64,000 bases of DNA, taken from the NCBI RefSeq assembly GCF_007860185.1, contig NZ_SJPY01000006.1:302159-366158 (forward strand), written 5' to 3'. Below are positions 54,392-64,000 of the stretch, piece by piece; the first letter of the stretch is position 1, and each line of letters starts with the position of its first letter. The notes beneath the pieces are model-generated. The model was not told the DNA's origin. It was given only the letters and a program-made list of their open reading frames with translations, and ran no database searches. The position numbers and the translations under genes are program-made. The stretch comes from Novipirellula aureliae (GTDB lineage: Bacteria > Planctomycetota > Planctomycetia > Pirellulales > Pirellulaceae).

Positions 54392-55553
54392 TGCGACAAA
54401 CCAACGGGCTACTCATCTGCAGAAGTTACCCATCGGAGGCGAGCATGACCTAACCAACCCGGCGAACGCCAATTCACGCATCGCGACTCTTCGTGACTCC
54501 TTGGAGTCGCTTGAGATCGATGCAATTTTGGTAACCGATCCGACCAACGTCCGGTACTTAAGTGGTTTTACAGGCGACAGTTCGTATTTATTTGTCGGCC
54601 GTGAGCGGGCGGAAATGCTCAGTGACGGCCGGTATGAAATCCAGCTATCGGAGCAATGCCCAAACTTACGCACGGTGATACGTCCTCCGAGCCAATTGAT
54701 CATGGATTTGGTCAAAACGGTCATCAATGAATCGGGCGACAGGCGGATTGGAATCGAAGCGAGCGATGTAACGCTCGGGCAATACCAAGAGCTTTGCGAA
54801 AAATGTCCTGACGTCCATTTCGTCGCCACCGAGTCGGTCATCCAGAGGCAGCGGATGGTGAAGGATGCCCATGAAATCGCGATCGTTCGCCAGTCGGTGC
54901 AAATCGCCCAGCGCAGTTTTCAGTCGCTTTTGCCAATGTTGTCCACCAAGTGGAGCGAGCGGGCAATCGCCCACGAATTGGAAGCGAAGATGAGGTTCTT
55001 GGGTGCTGAGGGGGCTAGTTTTAAGCCGATTGTTGCTTTCAATGCCGCCGGCGCGTTGCCGCACTATGAGCCCGCTGATCTTTTTTTGCCATCTCAAGGA
55101 ACCGTCCTGATCGATTGGGGGGCTCGCTTCAAGGGATACGCCAGCGACTTGACTCGGACGATGACAATCGGCACGATCTCTGACAAATTTGAGCATGCCT
55201 ATCAATCGGTTTTGGAAGCTCAGTTGGCGGCCATTGAAGCGATTCGGCCGGGGGCTGAGGGGAAGGACATCGACCGGATCGTTCGTGAAAAACTGGAAAA
55301 AGCTGGTTATGGCAAAGAATTTAACCACGGACTCGGGCACGGATTTGGGCTGGAAATCCACGAATCGCCCCGAATGTCGCCCAATTGCGAGCATACCCTG
55401 CTGCCCGGCATGATTATTACGGTCGAACCGGGCGTGTATTTGAGCGGACAATTCGGTATACGTATCGAAGACGACGTGCTGGTAACCGAAAATGGCTGCG
55501 AACGGCTCAGCGATTTACCAAAGGGTCTCGATGATTGTCGCTTGGTGCTGTAA
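54381..55553 (+). CDS. pepP: Xaa-Pro aminopeptidase family (M24) peptidase
   Basis: The protein has 390 residues. The N-terminal creatinase-like domain (RIATLRDSLESLEIDAILVTDPTNVRYLSGFTG) is followed by the pita-bread metallopeptidase domain with metal ligands in DWGARFKGYASDLTRT (two Asp), HGLGHGFGLEIHE (His), TVEPGVY (Glu) and RIEDDVLV (Glu). It removes N-terminal residues that precede proline. It overlaps the LRR gene and lies 71 bases upstream of accB. In many bacteria a pepP-type gene, efp, accB and accC form a cluster; efp is missing here. Confidence 0.92.
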   Translation: MTNDATNQRATHLQKLPIGGEHDLTNPANANSRIATLRDSLESLEIDAILVTDPTNVRYLSGFTGDSSYLFVGRERAEMLSDGRYEIQLSEQCPNLRTVIRPPSQLIMDLVKTVINESGDRRIGIEASDVTLGQYQELCEKCPDVHFVATESVIQRQRMVKDAHEIAIVRQSVQIAQRSFQSLLPMLSTKWSERAIAHELEAKMRFLGAEGASFKPIVAFNAAGALPHYEPADLFLPSQGTVLIDWGARFKGYASDLTRTMTIGTISDKFEHAYQSVLEAQLAAIEAIRPGAEGKDIDRIVREKLEKAGYGKEFNHGLGHGFGLEIHESPRMSPNCEHTLLPGMIITVEPGVYLSGQFGIRIEDDVLVTENGCERLSDLPKGLDDCRLVL

Positions 55554-55624
55554 AAAGTAGTGCGACGTTATCACACTTTTCAAATTAACTAAAAACGTCA
55601 AACCTAGATGACGGTGAATGAGAT

Positions 55625-56140
55625 ATGAGTAAAGGCGGCAAGGCAAACCTAAACGTGCCCAATCCGAGCGAAACAGACCCCAAATCGGCGAGCGTGAATG
55701 TTTTCGATATCGATCGGCTGAGGACGATTATCGAATTGATGGAAGAAAAGGATTTGTCGGAGGTCGATCTCCAGCAAGGGGACGAAAAAATCAAACTCAA
55801 CCGTGGCTCGGTCGCACCGGTCATGGCGACCGCTCCGGTTCCGGCTCAACCTGCGGCGGCAACTCCATCGGCAACTGCGGCCGATCAGCATGCGGGTACG
55901 GTCACCATCAATTCGCCAATGGTCGGAACCTTCTATACCAAAGCGACCCCTGAATCGGAACCGTTTGTGAAAGTTGGACAACGCGTCACCGAAGAAACGA
56001 TCGTCTGCATTGTCGAAGCGATGAAAGTTTTCAACGAAATCCCTGCGGAATGCAGCGGCACGATTGTTGAAGTCTTGGTTTCCGATCAACAGCCAGTCGA
56101 TTTTGGAAAGCCGATGTTCCGTGTCGAGCCCAACGCCTAA
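55625..56140 (+). CDS. accB: Biotin carboxyl carrier protein of acetyl-CoA carboxylase
   Basis: The protein has 171 residues. An N-terminal helix (VNVFDIDRLRTIIELMEEKDLSEVDLQQGDEKIKL) leads through an Ala/Pro-rich linker (about 79-95) to the biotinyl domain, with NSPMVGTFYTKATPESEPFV and biotin site Lys134 in VEAMKVFNE. The biotin arm carries the carboxyl group made by AccC. accC follows after 40 bases. AccA/AccD-type carboxyltransferase genes are not in the window. Confidence 0.95.
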   Translation: MSKGGKANLNVPNPSETDPKSASVNVFDIDRLRTIIELMEEKDLSEVDLQQGDEKIKLNRGSVAPVMATAPVPAQPAAATPSATAADQHAGTVTINSPMVGTFYTKATPESEPFVKVGQRVTEETIVCIVEAMKVFNEIPAECSGTIVEVLVSDQQPVDFGKPMFRVEPNA

Positions 56141-56180
56141 TTGACTGTATCTACAACGTAATTCCAAAACATTTGTCGGC

Positions 56181-57536
56181 TTGAATACACCCGTGATCAA
56201 AAAAATCTTGATCGCCAATCGTGGCGAAATCGCTCTTCGAATCATCCGTGCGTGCCGGGAAATGGGCATCGCATCGGTCGCTGTCTACAGCCAAGCGGAC
56301 GCCGAATCGATGCACGTCAAATTGGCGGACGAAGCCTACTGTGTCGGTAAACCGCGAAGTAATGAAAGCTACTTAAAGATCGACCAAATCATCGCCGCTG
56401 CGGAAGTCGCTGGGGTTGACGCGATCCATCCCGGCTATGGATTCTTGGCCGAGAACGCTCATTTTAACGAGGTGTGTCGGTCGAGCGGTTTCGAATTTAT
56501 CGGCCCTAGCCCTCAAGCGATGGAGAAATTAGGCGATAAAAATACGGCTCGGAAAATGGCGATCGCAAACGACGTGCCCGTCGTTCCCGGCAGTGCCGGA
56601 TTGATCGACGACGATGCGGACGCGATCAAAACGGCCGCCGAAATCGGCTATCCGGTCCTGATTAAAGCGACGGCGGGCGGTGGCGGCAAAGGGATGCGAG
56701 TGGCCGAAAATGAAGCGGCTCTGCTCACCGCATTGACGCAGGCCCGCACCGAAGCTGAAGCGGCTTTCGGCAATGGCGGTTGTTACCTCGAACGTTACAT
56801 CGGCTCACCAAGACACATCGAAGTCCAAGTCATCGCTGACACGCATGGCAACGTTTGCCATTTGTTCGAGCGAGATTGTAGCGTCCAACGCCGGCACCAA
56901 AAACTGATCGAAGAAGCTCCCAGCCCGAGTTTGCCCGCAGACCGCCGTGAAGCGATTTGCGAGGCAGCCGTGCGAATGATCCGGGGGGCCGACTACAGCA
57001 ACGCGGCGACGGTCGAGTTCATTGTCGATGCGGACAACAACTTCTATTTCATCGAGGTTAACGCCCGCATCCAAGTCGAGCATCCCGTTAGCGAGATGAT
57101 CACCGGCATCGACTTAATCAAAGAACAAATCCGCGTCGCTGCGGGAGAAAAACTGTCTTTCACCCAGAGCGAAGTGCACTGCGCGGGCGTGTCCATTGAA
57201 TGCCGAATCAACGCAGAGAATCCGGAAAAAAACTTCCAGCCAAACCCTGGGAAAATCGAAAAAATCTTTGCTCCAGGTGGTCTTGGTGTCCGTTTTGATT
57301 CGCACGTTTACGCGGGTTACACCGTTCCAGCCTATTACGATTCGATGGTTGGTAAATTGATCGTTCACCGCCCCACCCGTGAGGAAGCGATCGCAACGAT
57401 GCGGCGGGCGCTAAAAGAATTGCAAGTCGAAGGCATTTCGACGACCGTCTCGTTTCACGACCAGGTGCTCCAGCATCGTGAGTTTGTCGAAGGCCGCCAC
57501 GACACGAAGTTCGTAGAACGCGAATTCATGCCCTAG
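56181..57536 (+). CDS. accC: Biotin carboxylase subunit
   Basis: The protein has 451 residues from TTG 56181; a GTG at 56193 would give the more usual start [12 protein letters not shown]. It carboxylates biotin on AccB using ATP and bicarbonate. Motifs: [23 protein letters not shown]-grasp Gly-loop [48 protein letters not shown] split over the central region, and [24 protein letters not shown]. It forms accB-accC. The adjacent mutase module suggests it could also serve a propionyl-CoA carboxylase; that is inference only. Confidence 0.96.
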   Translation: MNTPVIKKILIANRGEIALRIIRACREMGIASVAVYSQADAESMHVKLADEAYCVGKPRSNESYLKIDQIIAAAEVAGVDAIHPGYGFLAENAHFNEVCRSSGFEFIGPSPQAMEKLGDKNTARKMAIANDVPVVPGSAGLIDDDADAIKTAAEIGYPVLIKATAGGGGKGMRVAENEAALLTALTQARTEAEAAFGNGGCYLERYIGSPRHIEVQVIADTHGNVCHLFERDCSVQRRHQKLIEEAPSPSLPADRREAICEAAVRMIRGADYSNAATVEFIVDADNNFYFIEVNARIQVEHPVSEMITGIDLIKEQIRVAAGEKLSFTQSEVHCAGVSIECRINAENPEKNFQPNPGKIEKIFAPGGLGVRFDSHVYAGYTVPAYYDSMVGKLIVHRPTREEAIATMRRALKELQVEGISTTVSFHDQVLQHREFVEGRHDTKFVEREFMP

Positions 57537-57623
57537 TGGGCGAGTCTTTCCGAGGCTCGTCGTCAGCGATTATTGGTAGCGAAACGCTTGTCGCCGTTTC
57601 ACTAGAAATTGCTTTTAGTGGTT

Positions 57624-57676
57624 CTCCGTCTCGGAGAGACGGAGCTACGTGACGGAGCTACGTGACGGAGCTACGA
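57624..57676. repeat. Hairpin and three 13-bp tandem units
   Basis: CTCCGTCTC-gga-GAGACGGAG is a perfect 9-bp stem at 57624-57644. It overlaps three tandem units of GACGGAGCTACGT (57638-57676, the last ending in A). A related GTCTCGGAGAGACGCGGCTACG stretch lies at 11844-11866. Confidence 0.75.
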
Positions 57677-57839
57677 GACGAATTCGCGATGTTGCCGCTT
57701 CCGCCCTTCGGGCTGATTAGCGTCCCGTTCCTTTCCGCCATTTTTTCTGTCTGGGCAAATTGTCGCCCTTGCTTGGGTTTTTTTGTTTTCCTTGCTATAA
57801 ACCACGCTACTTTCAGCAGCCAACACACCATGGGGCTCT

Positions 57840-57927
57840 GTCCGGAAAGGGGTCTGAACCTCTCTGGATAAGCTAGAAACGAATAAAAAACGAATGTCTT
57901 CCAAAAGGGTCAGACCCCTTTTCGGAC
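57840..57927. repeat. Inverted repeat with GGGGTCTGA arms
   Basis: GTCCGGAAAGGGGTCTGA at 57840-57857 and TCAGACCCCTTTTCGGAC at 57910-57927 pair at 17 of 18, with a 52-base A-rich loop. It ends 19 bases before the epimerase start codon, so it forms part of the leader if transcription starts upstream. Confidence 0.75.
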
Positions 57928-57946
57928 AAAGCCAAAAGGACTCAGT

Positions 57947-58360
57947 ATGACTCCCGTCAAATCACTTAACCATGTCGGAATCGCCGTCCGTTCGCTCGAA
58001 GACCAACGTTCGTTCTATGAGGGCACGCTCGGTGCGGAGTATGAGGGAACCGAAGAGGTGCCGAGCCAAAAGGTTCGCGTCGCATTTTACTTGATCAACG
58101 ATGTTCGACTCGAACTTCTCGAGCCCACCGATCCGGAAAGTCCGATTGCCAAGTTTATCGAAAAGCGAGGCGAGGGTTTGCACCATTTGGCCTTTACGGT
58201 CGACGATATTGAAGCTCGAATCGCCGAGTACAAAGAAGGGGGCGTTCGCATGATCGACGATACCCCTCGGCCTGGAGCTCACGATGCCCGCATCGCATTC
58301 GTGCATCCGAAGAGTAGCTGTGGCGTGTTGACGGAACTTTGCCAAGTCGGCGCCCACTAA
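57947..58360 (+). CDS. mce: Methylmalonyl-CoA epimerase
   Basis: The protein has 137 residues with AAAGGA upstream. This small glyoxalase-fold metalloenzyme interconverts R- and S-methylmalonyl-CoA. Metal-ligand regions are LNHVGIAVRSLED (His), the Gln/Glu region (VRVAFYLINDVRLELLEP), GLHHLAFTVDDIEA (His) and the final Glu in GVLTELCQ. It is the first gene of a run with both mutase subunits and MeaB, together forming the interconversion of methylmalonyl-CoA and succinyl-CoA. Confidence 0.95.
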   Translation: MTPVKSLNHVGIAVRSLEDQRSFYEGTLGAEYEGTEEVPSQKVRVAFYLINDVRLELLEPTDPESPIAKFIEKRGEGLHHLAFTVDDIEARIAEYKEGGVRMIDDTPRPGAHDARIAFVHPKSSCGVLTELCQVGAH

Positions 58361-58486
58361 GGGCTCTTGAGTATCCGCCGCGTAAAGGCGATAAACGAGA
58401 CTCACAGCCAAAAAGTCCATTCTGCGCGTGCCGTCCAACGGCGGCTCGCTGTCATTTTTTACTGACCGTTCCTCTCGAGGCAACCG

Positions 58487-60571
58487 ATGTCGACCTCTAA
58501 ATTGTCTGTCAAAGACGACTTCCCCCCTGTTGAATACGAAACATGGCGCGCGACGGTCGAAGCCGACCTGAAAGGTGCTCCGTTCGAAAAGAAACTCGTC
58601 TCGCATACCTACGAAGGGATCGGTATCCAACCGGTCTACACCCGTAAGGACGAGCTTGCAGGTACCGATCCGACGGGATTTCCCGGTTCGAGCCCATTCG
58701 TTCGCGGCCGCAATCCGCTCGGCAGCGTGCTGACCGGGACCGATCTTCGCCAAGAACACTTGCATCCCGACTTGGGCGTTACCAACAAGGCAATCCTAGC
58801 GGACCTCGAGGGCGGCGTCACGTCGATCTTGATCAAGCTCGACTCGGCGGCCCGCGCGGGGCTCGATCCCGACAAGGTCGATGACTCGGAAAGTCACGAC
58901 GGTGTCATGGCCTACGACGTCAACGATTTAGACGTCACGCTTAAGAAGGTGGGACTCGACATTATCGACGTCACACTCGACGCGGGGGCGGCATTCTTGC
59001 CCGCTGCTGCGACACTTGCCGGATTGTGGGAAGACCGAGGCGTGATTCCTGCCAAAGCTCGTGGAGCGTTTAACGCCGATCCACTCGCCGCACTCGCTCG
59101 CGATGGAAAACTACCGGTCAAGGTGGAAACGGCAATCAAACAGCTTGCCGACTTGGCAACCTGGACGTCACGCCACTATCCAAAGGTGACCTCGGTCGCT
59201 GTCGATACCGCCGTCTACCACGACGCAGGAGCGACCGCGGCCCAAGATATCGCCTTCAGTATGGCGACTGCGGTCGAATACTTGCGAGCGATGACCGCTG
59301 CGGGAATGACCGTTGATCGGGCAGCGGAACAAATCTTGTTCCGAACCAGTCTTGGCACCCACCATTTCTTGGCGATTTCGAAACTACGGGCTGCCCGCGA
59401 AGTGTGGGCACGAGTCATCGAAGCGTGTGGCGGATCGGCAAGCGGAATGAAGGTTCACTCTCGAACCGGCAGCCGGGTGCTGACGCAGCGTGATCCGTAC
59501 GTCAACCTGCTCCGCAATACCGTCGCTTCGTTCGCGGGGATTATCGGTGGTGCCGATGCGGTCACATCGGTTCCGTTTGATCAAGCGGCTCAGTTGCCCA
59601 ACGATTTCAGTCGCCGGATCGCCCGCAATACGGTTCTGATTCTAGACGAAGAATCGCACCTTAACTGCGTTGTCGATCCTGCGGGTGGCAGTTGGTTTAT
59701 CGAGAAATTGACCGATCAATTGGCCAAGAAAGCTTGGCAGATTTTTCAAGAGATAGAACAGCAGGGCGGTATGATCGCGGCGCTTCAAAGCGGCTGGGTC
59801 GCCTCCCAAATTGAGGTCGCTTTCGCACCACGCGCGAAAGACATCGCTACCCGACGCGAAGGAATCACCGGCGTTAGCGAATTCCCGAACCTTGCCGAAG
59901 AGCAACTTGAGCAACGTCCCGTCGATGTGGCAGCACTACGCATCGCTGCGGCCGAACGCCACAAGGCGAAAGCGGCTTTCCTGGCAGATCTAAGCGGTGA
60001 ATCCGATTTGTCGGCAGCCTGCTTCCAGGCGGCATCGGAAGGTGCTTCGATCGCTCAAATCGCTCGTGCGATCGGCTTTCATCAATCGTCGACCGAGATC
60101 ACACCAATCGAAGCTCACTTGTTCGCCCAGCCGTTCGAAGAACTGCGTGACGCCAGCGACGTGTGGTGTACGACCAAGGGACAACGTCCACGCGTGTTCT
60201 TGGCAAACATGGGGCCCGTCGCCCATCACACAGGTCGGGCAACGTTCGCAAAGAACTTTTTTGAAGCAGGCGGTTTCGAAGTGATCGGAAACGATGGCTT
60301 CCAAGACGCCGATGCGGCTGCCGCTGCATTGAAGGACAGCGGTGCAAACATCGCTGTTATCTGTTCTTCCGATAAACTGTATCCCGAAATGGTCCCTGCG
60401 GTGACGCCGGCTCTAAAGGCCGCTGGGGCACGAAGCGTGATTCTCGCAGGCCATCCTGGCGACAATGAAGCGTCATGGCGTGAAGCAGGAATCGATCGTT
60501 TTATTTTCATCAAATGCGATGTGTTGGCCACGCTACGCGAACTGCTAGTTGACGAAGGAGTCCTTTCGTAA
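58487..60571 (+). CDS. mutA: Methylmalonyl-CoA mutase small (beta) subunit
   Basis: The protein has 694 residues. The TIM-barrel domain shows [24 protein letters not shown] near the N-terminus and ARIARNTVL-like [34 protein letters not shown]. The C-terminal domain is B12-binding-like ([19 protein letters not shown]) but lacks the DxHxxG motif, as expected for the non-catalytic subunit. It pairs with MutB; the mutB start overlaps its stop (TAATG). A GAGG ribosome site precedes the ATG. Confidence 0.94.
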   Translation: MSTSKLSVKDDFPPVEYETWRATVEADLKGAPFEKKLVSHTYEGIGIQPVYTRKDELAGTDPTGFPGSSPFVRGRNPLGSVLTGTDLRQEHLHPDLGVTNKAILADLEGGVTSILIKLDSAARAGLDPDKVDDSESHDGVMAYDVNDLDVTLKKVGLDIIDVTLDAGAAFLPAAATLAGLWEDRGVIPAKARGAFNADPLAALARDGKLPVKVETAIKQLADLATWTSRHYPKVTSVAVDTAVYHDAGATAAQDIAFSMATAVEYLRAMTAAGMTVDRAAEQILFRTSLGTHHFLAISKLRAAREVWARVIEACGGSASGMKVHSRTGSRVLTQRDPYVNLLRNTVASFAGIIGGADAVTSVPFDQAAQLPNDFSRRIARNTVLILDEESHLNCVVDPAGGSWFIEKLTDQLAKKAWQIFQEIEQQGGMIAALQSGWVASQIEVAFAPRAKDIATRREGITGVSEFPNLAEEQLEQRPVDVAALRIAAAERHKAKAAFLADLSGESDLSAACFQAASEGASIAQIARAIGFHQSSTEITPIEAHLFAQPFEELRDASDVWCTTKGQRPRVFLANMGPVAHHTGRATFAKNFFEAGGFEVIGNDGFQDADAAAAALKDSGANIAVICSSDKLYPEMVPAVTPALKAAGARSVILAGHPGDNEASWREAGIDRFIFIKCDVLATLRELLVDEGVLS

Positions 60572-62772
60572 TGAACGCCATCCCAAATTTTAGCGATATC
60601 CCTTTCGAGTCTGCCGCGAACGCGTCTGAGACGAAACCGAAGACGACACGCCAATCATGGCAGCAATCGGTTAGCGAAAACCAAGATCGTTTGAACTGGA
60701 AAACCCCAGAACAAATTCCGATCCACGCGTTGTATTCCGCCGACGATTTGAAGGACGTTGACCACCTCGATACGATGCCCGGTTTCGCACCGTTCATCCG
60801 TGGTCCCTATGCGACGATGTACGTGATGCGTCCATGGACCGTGCGCCAATACGCTGGTTTCTCAACCGCGAAAGAGTCGAATGCGTTCTACCGTCGTAAT
60901 TTGGCGGCAGGCCAAAAGGGCTTGAGTATCGCGTTCGACTTGGCAACGCACCGCGGTTACGATTCGGATCACCCCCGAGTCGGCGGCGACGTCGGTATGG
61001 CAGGTGTCGCGATCGACAGTATCTATGACATGCGGACCCTTTTTGATGGCATCCCTCTCGATAAAATGAGCGTGTCGATGACGATGAACGGGGCCGTGCT
61101 ACCCGTGATGGCGCTCTATATCGTCGCGGCGGAAGAACAGGGAGTGAAACCGGAACAACTTTCGGGAACGATTCAAAACGACATTTTGAAAGAGTTCATG
61201 GTTCGGAACACTTATATCTATCCGCCTGAACCAAGTGTTCGCATCATCGCCGATATTTTTGACTACACGTCGCGAGCGATGCCAAAGTTCAATAGCATCA
61301 GTATCAGTGGCTACCACATGCAAGAAGCGGGCGCGACCGCTGACTTGGAGTTGGCCTACACACTCGCCGATGGTTTAGAATACGTTCGGACCGGTATTAA
61401 AGCGAACCTCAGCGTCGATGCATTTTGTCCCCGCTTGTCGTTCTTCTGGGGCATCGGAATGAACTACTACATGGAAGTCGCCAAGATGCGAGCGGCTCGA
61501 TTGATTTGGGCCAAGCTGATCAAACAGTTCGATCCCAAAAATCCCAAAAGCTTGTCGCTGCGAACGCATAGCCAAACAAGCGGATGGAGCTTGGTGGCTC
61601 AAGATGTTTACAACAACGTCATCCGAACGTGCGTCGAAGCGATGGCTGCAACGCATGGCCATACCCAGTCGCTTCATACCAATGCACTCGATGAAGCCAT
61701 CGCACTGCCGACCGATTTCTCGGCTCGTATCGCTCGCAACACCCAGTTGTTCTTGCAGCAAGAAACCGATACCTGTAGCGTCGTCGATGCTTGGGGCGGT
61801 AGTTACTTCCTCGAAAAATTGACTCATGACTTGGCCCAGCGTGCTTGGAGTCACATTTTGGAAGTTGAAGAGGTCGGCGGGATGACCAAAGCGATTCAAG
61901 CAGGTATCCCGAAGATGCGAATCGAAGAAGCTGCCGCACGCACCCAAGCTCACATTGATTCGGGCAAACAGCCAGTGATCGGGATGAACAAATACCGATT
62001 GGAGGTTGAAGATGAGTTGAAAGTACTGCAAGTCGACAACACGGCCGTGCGAACCGCTCAGATCGAAAGCCTGAAAAAACTTCGCGAAGAACGCAACCAA
62101 GCGGATGTTGATGCTGCACTCGCCGAACTCACAAAAGCGGCTCGAGATAAATCGGGTAACTTGTTGGAATTGGCCGTTTCCGCGGCACGTGCGAAAGCGA
62201 CGGTCGGGGAAATGAGTGCCGCTCTCGAAGAGGTCTACGGACGCTACGAGGCTCCGGTGACTGCGGTGCGAGGAATTTATGCGGGCGAGATTAAGGGACA
62301 GGATTCGATGAAGAAAGTCTTGGATTTGGTCGAACAGTTTGAAAAGGCGGAAGGTCGACGACCGCGAATCATGGTCGCGAAAATGGGTCAGGATGGCCAC
62401 GACCGAGGCCAGAAGGTGATTGCATCGGCGTTTGCGGATCTCGGTTTTGACGTCGACATCGGACCGCTGTTCCGTACTCCCGGGGAAACGGCGAAGCAAT
62501 CGGTCGAGAACGACGTCCATATCGTCGGCGTCAGTTCGCTAGCCGCCGGTCACTTGACGCTCGTGCCTGAACTAAAGCAGGAACTTGCAAAGCTGGGACG
62601 CGAAGACATTATGATCGTTGCCGGAGGAGTGATTCCCCCGCAAGACTACCAAGCGCTCTACGATGCGGGCGCGGCCGCTGTCTTCGGCCCCGGAACGGTG
62701 ATTAGCGAGGCAGCCGTGATGCTGCTGCAAAGGCTGGCGGACCAGCTGGAAATTTCGCTTACACCTGCGTAA
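60571..62772 (+). CDS. mutB: Methylmalonyl-CoA mutase large (alpha) subunit
   Basis: This 733-residue catalytic subunit uses adenosylcobalamin to turn methylmalonyl-CoA into succinyl-CoA. The barrel has [49 protein letters not shown] and [16 protein letters not shown]. The C-terminal cobalamin domain carries DGHDRG with the cobalt-ligating His610, then [13 protein letters not shown] and [15 protein letters not shown] precedes the start. It is directly after mutA and 300 bases before meaB. Unusually, residues 480-560 contain a long charged helical linker. Confidence 0.96.
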   Translation: MNAIPNFSDIPFESAANASETKPKTTRQSWQQSVSENQDRLNWKTPEQIPIHALYSADDLKDVDHLDTMPGFAPFIRGPYATMYVMRPWTVRQYAGFSTAKESNAFYRRNLAAGQKGLSIAFDLATHRGYDSDHPRVGGDVGMAGVAIDSIYDMRTLFDGIPLDKMSVSMTMNGAVLPVMALYIVAAEEQGVKPEQLSGTIQNDILKEFMVRNTYIYPPEPSVRIIADIFDYTSRAMPKFNSISISGYHMQEAGATADLELAYTLADGLEYVRTGIKANLSVDAFCPRLSFFWGIGMNYYMEVAKMRAARLIWAKLIKQFDPKNPKSLSLRTHSQTSGWSLVAQDVYNNVIRTCVEAMAATHGHTQSLHTNALDEAIALPTDFSARIARNTQLFLQQETDTCSVVDAWGGSYFLEKLTHDLAQRAWSHILEVEEVGGMTKAIQAGIPKMRIEEAAARTQAHIDSGKQPVIGMNKYRLEVEDELKVLQVDNTAVRTAQIESLKKLREERNQADVDAALAELTKAARDKSGNLLELAVSAARAKATVGEMSAALEEVYGRYEAPVTAVRGIYAGEIKGQDSMKKVLDLVEQFEKAEGRRPRIMVAKMGQDGHDRGQKVIASAFADLGFDVDIGPLFRTPGETAKQSVENDVHIVGVSSLAAGHLTLVPELKQELAKLGREDIMIVAGGVIPPQDYQALYDAGAAAVFGPGTVISEAAVMLLQRLADQLEISLTPA

Positions 62773-63074
62773 GGTTCTCTTAAGGCCGGAGACCGATACA
62801 TTGTGGCAACGTGTCGCCCTTCGGGCTAGCCGTTCGGCATCCGTTTCGGTGGCTCACGCCACCGGCAAGGAGATGCCGGCTTCCAGCCTAGGTTTGTTGC
62901 TTTTCAGCAGGCCTTGATGGGCTGGTTTAGGCAAACGGATGGGCCTTTGGCCCTGAAACGCTCCCCACCGACTTTGGGTCGGTGGGAACACGACTAGCCA
63001 ACCAATCTTCGCTCCATCGATACCGAGTCGAAGAAGGCGGTCGTCGGACATTTTCTTTTTTAACCTTGATAAAC
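62773..63074. other. Intergenic region with interspersed repeat, before meaB
   Basis: The block 62783-62890 (GGCCGGAGACCGATACATTG, TTCGGTGGCTCACGCCACCGG-like hairpin near 62845-62864) resembles 11551-11728. A further stem, ACTTTGGGTCGGTGGG with CCCACCGA before it, lies at about 62963-62990. No gene is recognised; meaB may be read through from mutB or have its own promoter here. Confidence 0.5.
62783..62890. repeat. GGCCGGAGnCC / CCGGTGGC interspersed repeat, copy 2
   Basis: It shares with 11551-11728 the sequence GGCCGGAG-CCGATACAT and the GGTGGC...GCCACC hairpin, in the same overall order, but with clear divergence. Confidence 0.55.
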
Positions 63075-64000
63075 ATGTCAGCCACAATGACTCGCCGCCG
63101 ACACTTGACCGCAGACGACTACTTTAACGGTGTCCGCGAACATAATCTCTCCGTATTCGCTCAAGCATTGACGGTGATCGAATCGAGTAGTGATCGCCAT
63201 CGTTTGATCGCCGAAGAATTGCTAACCCGTTTATTGCCGTGGACTGGCAATGCGCTGCGCATCGGAATCACAGGCGTGCCTGGTGTTGGCAAGAGTACGT
63301 TTATTGAATCGCTGGGCATGCTATTGATTCGGCGGGGGATGCGAGTCGCTGTATTGGCAGTCGATCCATCAAGCGGCGTTAGTGGAGGCAGTATTCTGGG
63401 GGACAAAACCAGGATGAATGAATTGGCCTCTCAAGACAACGCCTTCATTCGCCCCTCACCTGCTGCGGGAACGCTCGGCGGTGTCGCCAACAAAACTCGC
63501 GAAACGATGTTCATTGCCGAAGCAGCCGGGTACGATGTGATCTTGGTCGAGACCGTTGGCGTTGGGCAATCCGAAACGATGGTTTGTGACATGACCGATT
63601 GTTTCTTAGCGCTGATGCTGCCCGGTGCGGGCGATGAATTGCAAGGCATCAAACGAGGCTTGTTAGAGCTGGCGGATGTGATCGCGGTGAATAAGGCCGA
63701 TGGCGACAACCGCAGAGCGGCCGAACTGGCTGCCCGCCAATACCATTCGGCACTCGAATCATTGACCGGTCACGACAGCGACAAAGCGCCAACGATTTTG
63801 ACGTGCAGTGCGCTCGACGATAGCGGAATCGATTCGGTCTGGGAAGCCATTGAAAAGAAATGTGAAAGGCGACGAGAGACGGGTGAGTTCAGCGAGCGAC
63901 GCCAAAAACAGAATTTGCGTTGGTTGTGGGCGTTGGTCGACGAGCAATTGAGAGAAGCGATTAAGAAGCATCCCGTTGTCCGACAAATTTACAGCGATAT
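63075..64000 (+). CDS. meaB: MeaB/ArgK-type GTPase, cut by the window end
   Basis: The reading frame starts at ATG 63075 and runs to the window end (about 308 codons) without a stop, so the C-terminus is missing. This G3E-family GTPase protects methylmalonyl-CoA mutase and gates its cofactor. Visible motifs: Walker A GVPGVGKS (residues 67-74), VLAVDPSSGVSGGSILGDKTRM, ETVGVGQSE (switch region), LMLPGAGDELQGIKRG and the base-recognition NKAD. Fusion with the mutase is seen elsewhere; here it is separate. Its place after mutAB confirms its role. Confidence 0.95.
   Translation, partial: MSATMTRRRHLTADDYFNGVREHNLSVFAQALTVIESSSDRHRLIAEELLTRLLPWTGNALRIGITGVPGVGKSTFIESLGMLLIRRGMRVAVLAVDPSSGVSGGSILGDKTRMNELASQDNAFIRPSPAAGTLGGVANKTRETMFIAEAAGYDVILVETVGVGQSETMVCDMTDCFLALMLPGAGDELQGIKRGLLELADVIAVNKADGDNRRAAELAARQYHSALESLTGHDSDKAPTILTCSALDDSGIDSVWEAIEKKCERRRETGEFSERRQKQNLRWLWALVDEQLREAIKKHPVVRQIYSD

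Larger units (their letters stand above)
57537..57946. other. Repeat-bearing intergenic region before the epimerase gene
   Basis: It holds the CTCCGTCTC hairpin and 13-bp tandem units (57624-57676) and a hairpin of 18-base arms (57840-57927). A cobalamin riboswitch was considered but none was recognised. Frames on both strands here do not look coding. Confidence 0.5.

Noticed and set aside
61375-62520. 381-residue minus-strand frame opposite mutB
   Set aside because: It is a mirror of the strongly biased codon use of mutB; no recognisable domain or ribosome site.
1-64000. tRNA, rRNA or transposase genes
   Set aside because: Intergenic regions were scanned for tRNA T-loop signatures and insertion-sequence genes; none was convincing.

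Overview
The window looks like chromosomal DNA of a planctomycete, most likely a Pirellulaceae/Rhodopirellula-like bacterium. The evidence is two DUF1559 proteins with the typical prepilin-like N-terminus, a giant extracellular protein carrying the planctomycete LEQLEDRRxLA-type N-terminal motif, small planctomycete-type hypothetical proteins, many short palindromic intergenic repeats, and a moderate G+C content. No rRNA, tRNA, CRISPR array, prophage or transposase gene was seen.

Layout. 1-3040: ferrous-iron uptake operon feoA-feoB plus a small Cys-containing membrane protein, behind a promoter with a Fur-box-like palindrome. 3043-10040: a membrane protein, an HtrA/DegP protease, a histidine kinase/NtrC-type regulator pair and a membrane-anchored SGNH hydrolase. 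10394-17153: an ECF-like sigma factor with a putative membrane partner, then a tightly overlapping seven-gene operon with three different GspF-like membrane proteins, three short pseudopilins resembling GspI, GspJ and GspK, and a DUF1559 pseudopilin. 17272-19461: a single-domain response regulator and leucyl aminopeptidase. 19553-25321 (minus strand): part of a Tad/Flp pilus locus (TadZ/CpaE, secretin, CpaB, prepilin peptidase, Flp pilin) without its ATPase and TadB/TadC genes. 25951-30054: Hpt protein, ThuA-like protein, YjbQ, small conserved proteins and PncC/CinA-C. 30300-36098: a 1932-residue protein with 12 DUF11 repeats. 36352-45613: RimI, a Ser/Thr kinase, a second DUF1559 protein, a second kinase/NtrC pair, TyrS, IspD and a hypothetical exported protein. 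45655-53007: a UvrD/PcrA helicase, a membrane-anchored coiled-coil protein with exact 105-bp repeats, and a copper P-type ATPase. 53555-57536: an LRR-like membrane protein, Xaa-Pro peptidase, AccB and AccC. 57947-64000: methylmalonyl-CoA epimerase, both mutase subunits and MeaB, which is cut by the window end.

How the genes work together. The last block is a complete B12-dependent methylmalonyl-CoA/succinyl-CoA interconversion module (epimerase, mutase, mutase-protecting GTPase) next to biotin carboxyl carrier and biotin carboxylase. The pseudopilus operon and the Tad locus both build envelope machines, but neither has a motor ATPase in this window. Two complete two-component pairs, an orphan receiver, an orphan Hpt protein, a Ser/Thr kinase and an ECF sigma factor make the region rich in signalling.

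The most notable observations are the triple-GspF pseudopilus operon, a family of roughly 50-bp palindromic intergenic elements in four copies that partly nest inside a second inverted repeat, and the exact five-heptad (105-bp) repeats in the coiled-coil protein.
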